A DNA stretch of 42,538 nt, from positions 1 to 42,538 of the IMG/VR virus record IMGVR_UViG_3300037585_001111; one strand, given 5' to 3'. Position numbers and translations under genes: made by a program. Below the pieces are notes generated by a model. The model made no database searches, was not told the DNA's origin, and saw only the letters and a program-made list of their open reading frames with translations. This document shows positions 41,813 to 42,538 of this stretch, piece by piece. Each line of letters begins with the position of its first letter. The stretch's first letter is position 1. Origin of the DNA: a virus.

Positions 41813-42538
41813 TGAGTAAGTCCTCCCATTTATCTGACGATCCTAGTCTATGAGTATAGTTCCTCATCTCAGGAAACTTTGTAACTGTAGGACCTATGCT
41901 TTGAGGTACACACTTCCATATTACATTACGTGAATGTTCAGGATATAAGGGCGCAAAGATAGTAGCAAGATAGTTTGTATCATAGTATTCTCTAAGGCTA
42001 TCAAACATTAACCTTGTTGCTTCATCCATATGAGGTTTATAGTCTTTCATTGAAGCAAATGTACCATAGTGTTCTACAATATGATAACCTCTAGCTTCTA
42101 ACAAAGAACCGACAGCTTCATATGTCATTTCGTTAACATGATTATCTGCATGACCTACCTTTTCATCGTAACATGGTGTTGAAAAGTAGCATACACCTGA
42201 TGGTCCTACAACTTCAGACATCTTATCTATTATAGCTATAGCTTTAAGTGGTTCAACATGTTCTAATACTTCTAAGCATACGCCTACATTAAATGTTTCA
42301 TCTTGAAACTCTAGTTCTGTAAAGTCTACATCTTGTATTAATTCAGGTTTAAATTTAGTATTATCAAACATAGATGGTAGCTCCATCTTATTGTACTCAA
42401 TACCTGTATAAGATCTAGGTGCCATGCGACTAGTCATAAGAGTTCTAGCTAGTGGCATATCTTTACCACAACCTACATCTATGATGTCAGATGTTTTATA
42501 TGCAGCACCTTTATTCAGATCTTTACAGATCTTAGTCC
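41805..42538 (-). CDS. SAM-dependent methyltransferase, class I (partial, runs off right edge)
   Basis: The frame stays open past the ATG at 42458 to the window edge, and the extra codons read SDIIDVGCGKDMPLA, the SAM-binding motif I; the true start is therefore outside. Further on, TGIEYNK fits motif II and FNVGVCLEVLEHVEP fits motif IV, the pattern of Methyltransf_11-type enzymes. VGPSGVCYFSTPCYDE follows. The substrate (nucleic acid, protein, sugar or small molecule) is not shown. It is the first gene visible of the - strand operon. Confidence 0.72.
   Translation of the reverse strand, partial: TKICKDLNKGAAYKTSDIIDVGCGKDMPLARTLMTSRMAPRSYTGIEYNKMELPSMFDNTKFKPELIQDVDFTELEFQDETFNVGVCLEVLEHVEPLKAIAIIDKMSEVVGPSGVCYFSTPCYDEKVGHADNHVNEMTYEAVGSLLEARGYHIVEHYGTFASMKDYKPHMDEATRLMFDSLREYYDTNYLATIFAPLYPEHSRNVIWKCVPQSIGPTVTKFPEMRNYTHRLGSSDKWEDLLNV

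Noticed and set aside
1-42538. N4-like phage as a whole
   Set aside because: The candidate virion polymerase is about a third of the N4 protein's size, the other RNA polymerase is a single T7-type chain rather than a two-subunit enzyme, and the gene order is T7-like.
1-42538. Temperate lifestyle, attachment site or tRNA genes
   Set aside because: No integrase, repressor or excisionase was seen, and the gaps between genes are too short to hold tRNA genes or obvious attachment sites.

Overview
The window is a contiguous piece of a lytic, AT-rich, T7-like podovirus genome. It runs from the end of the major capsid gene at the left edge to a methyltransferase cut by the right edge. No integrase, repressor, transposase, CRISPR array or tRNA gene was seen. 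The host cannot be fixed from sequence. A B12-dependent ribonucleotide reductase, a DUF1127 protein and the similarity of several genes to those I know from marine phages suggest a marine alphaproteobacterium; this is inference.

Layout. Positions 1-33350 are all on the + strand and hold the virion and late genes, often with TAATG or ATGA start/stop overlaps. In order they are: capsid C-terminus and a terminator; two unknown small genes; a head-tail adaptor; an Ala/Ser/Thr coiled-coil tail fibre; a 540-residue Thr/Ser repeat protein; a putative glycosyltransferase and acetyltransferase; a run of six small membrane or exported proteins (8047-9704); a class II ribonucleotide reductase; a 3-TM holin-like protein; a tail nozzle protein; a 1197-residue repeat-built tail tip protein with a tail assembly chaperone; and the internal virion proteins (gp13-like, gp14-like, a Gly-rich 915-residue protein, a SleB-like hydrolase protein, a gp16-like protein with an N-terminal nuclease domain). 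The last gene is a 1282-residue protein that carries the motifs of a single-subunit RNA polymerase. A bidirectional terminator (33349-33403) separates it from the convergent - strand block. Read from right to left, that block holds a methyltransferase, DUF1127 protein, possible PD-(D/E)XK nuclease, zinc ribbon, family A DNA polymerase, 5'-3' exonuclease, RusA-like resolvase, small basic protein, primase-helicase, dCMP deaminase, T7-type RNA polymerase and a small acidic protein.

How it fits together. The - strand genes replicate and process DNA. The deaminase and the reductase feed the dNTP pool. The T7-type RNA polymerase probably transcribes the late + strand. That polymerase lies near the far end of its operon, so something else must transcribe the operon first. 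The candidate second polymerase at 29502-33350 sits in the internal-virion-protein module, and its position fits a polymerase packaged and injected with the DNA, as in phage N4. This is the most exciting point in the window. Second to it are a staphylococcal-nuclease-like domain fused to a DNA-ejection protein, and a possible virion glycosylation cassette next to the Thr/Ser repeat protein.
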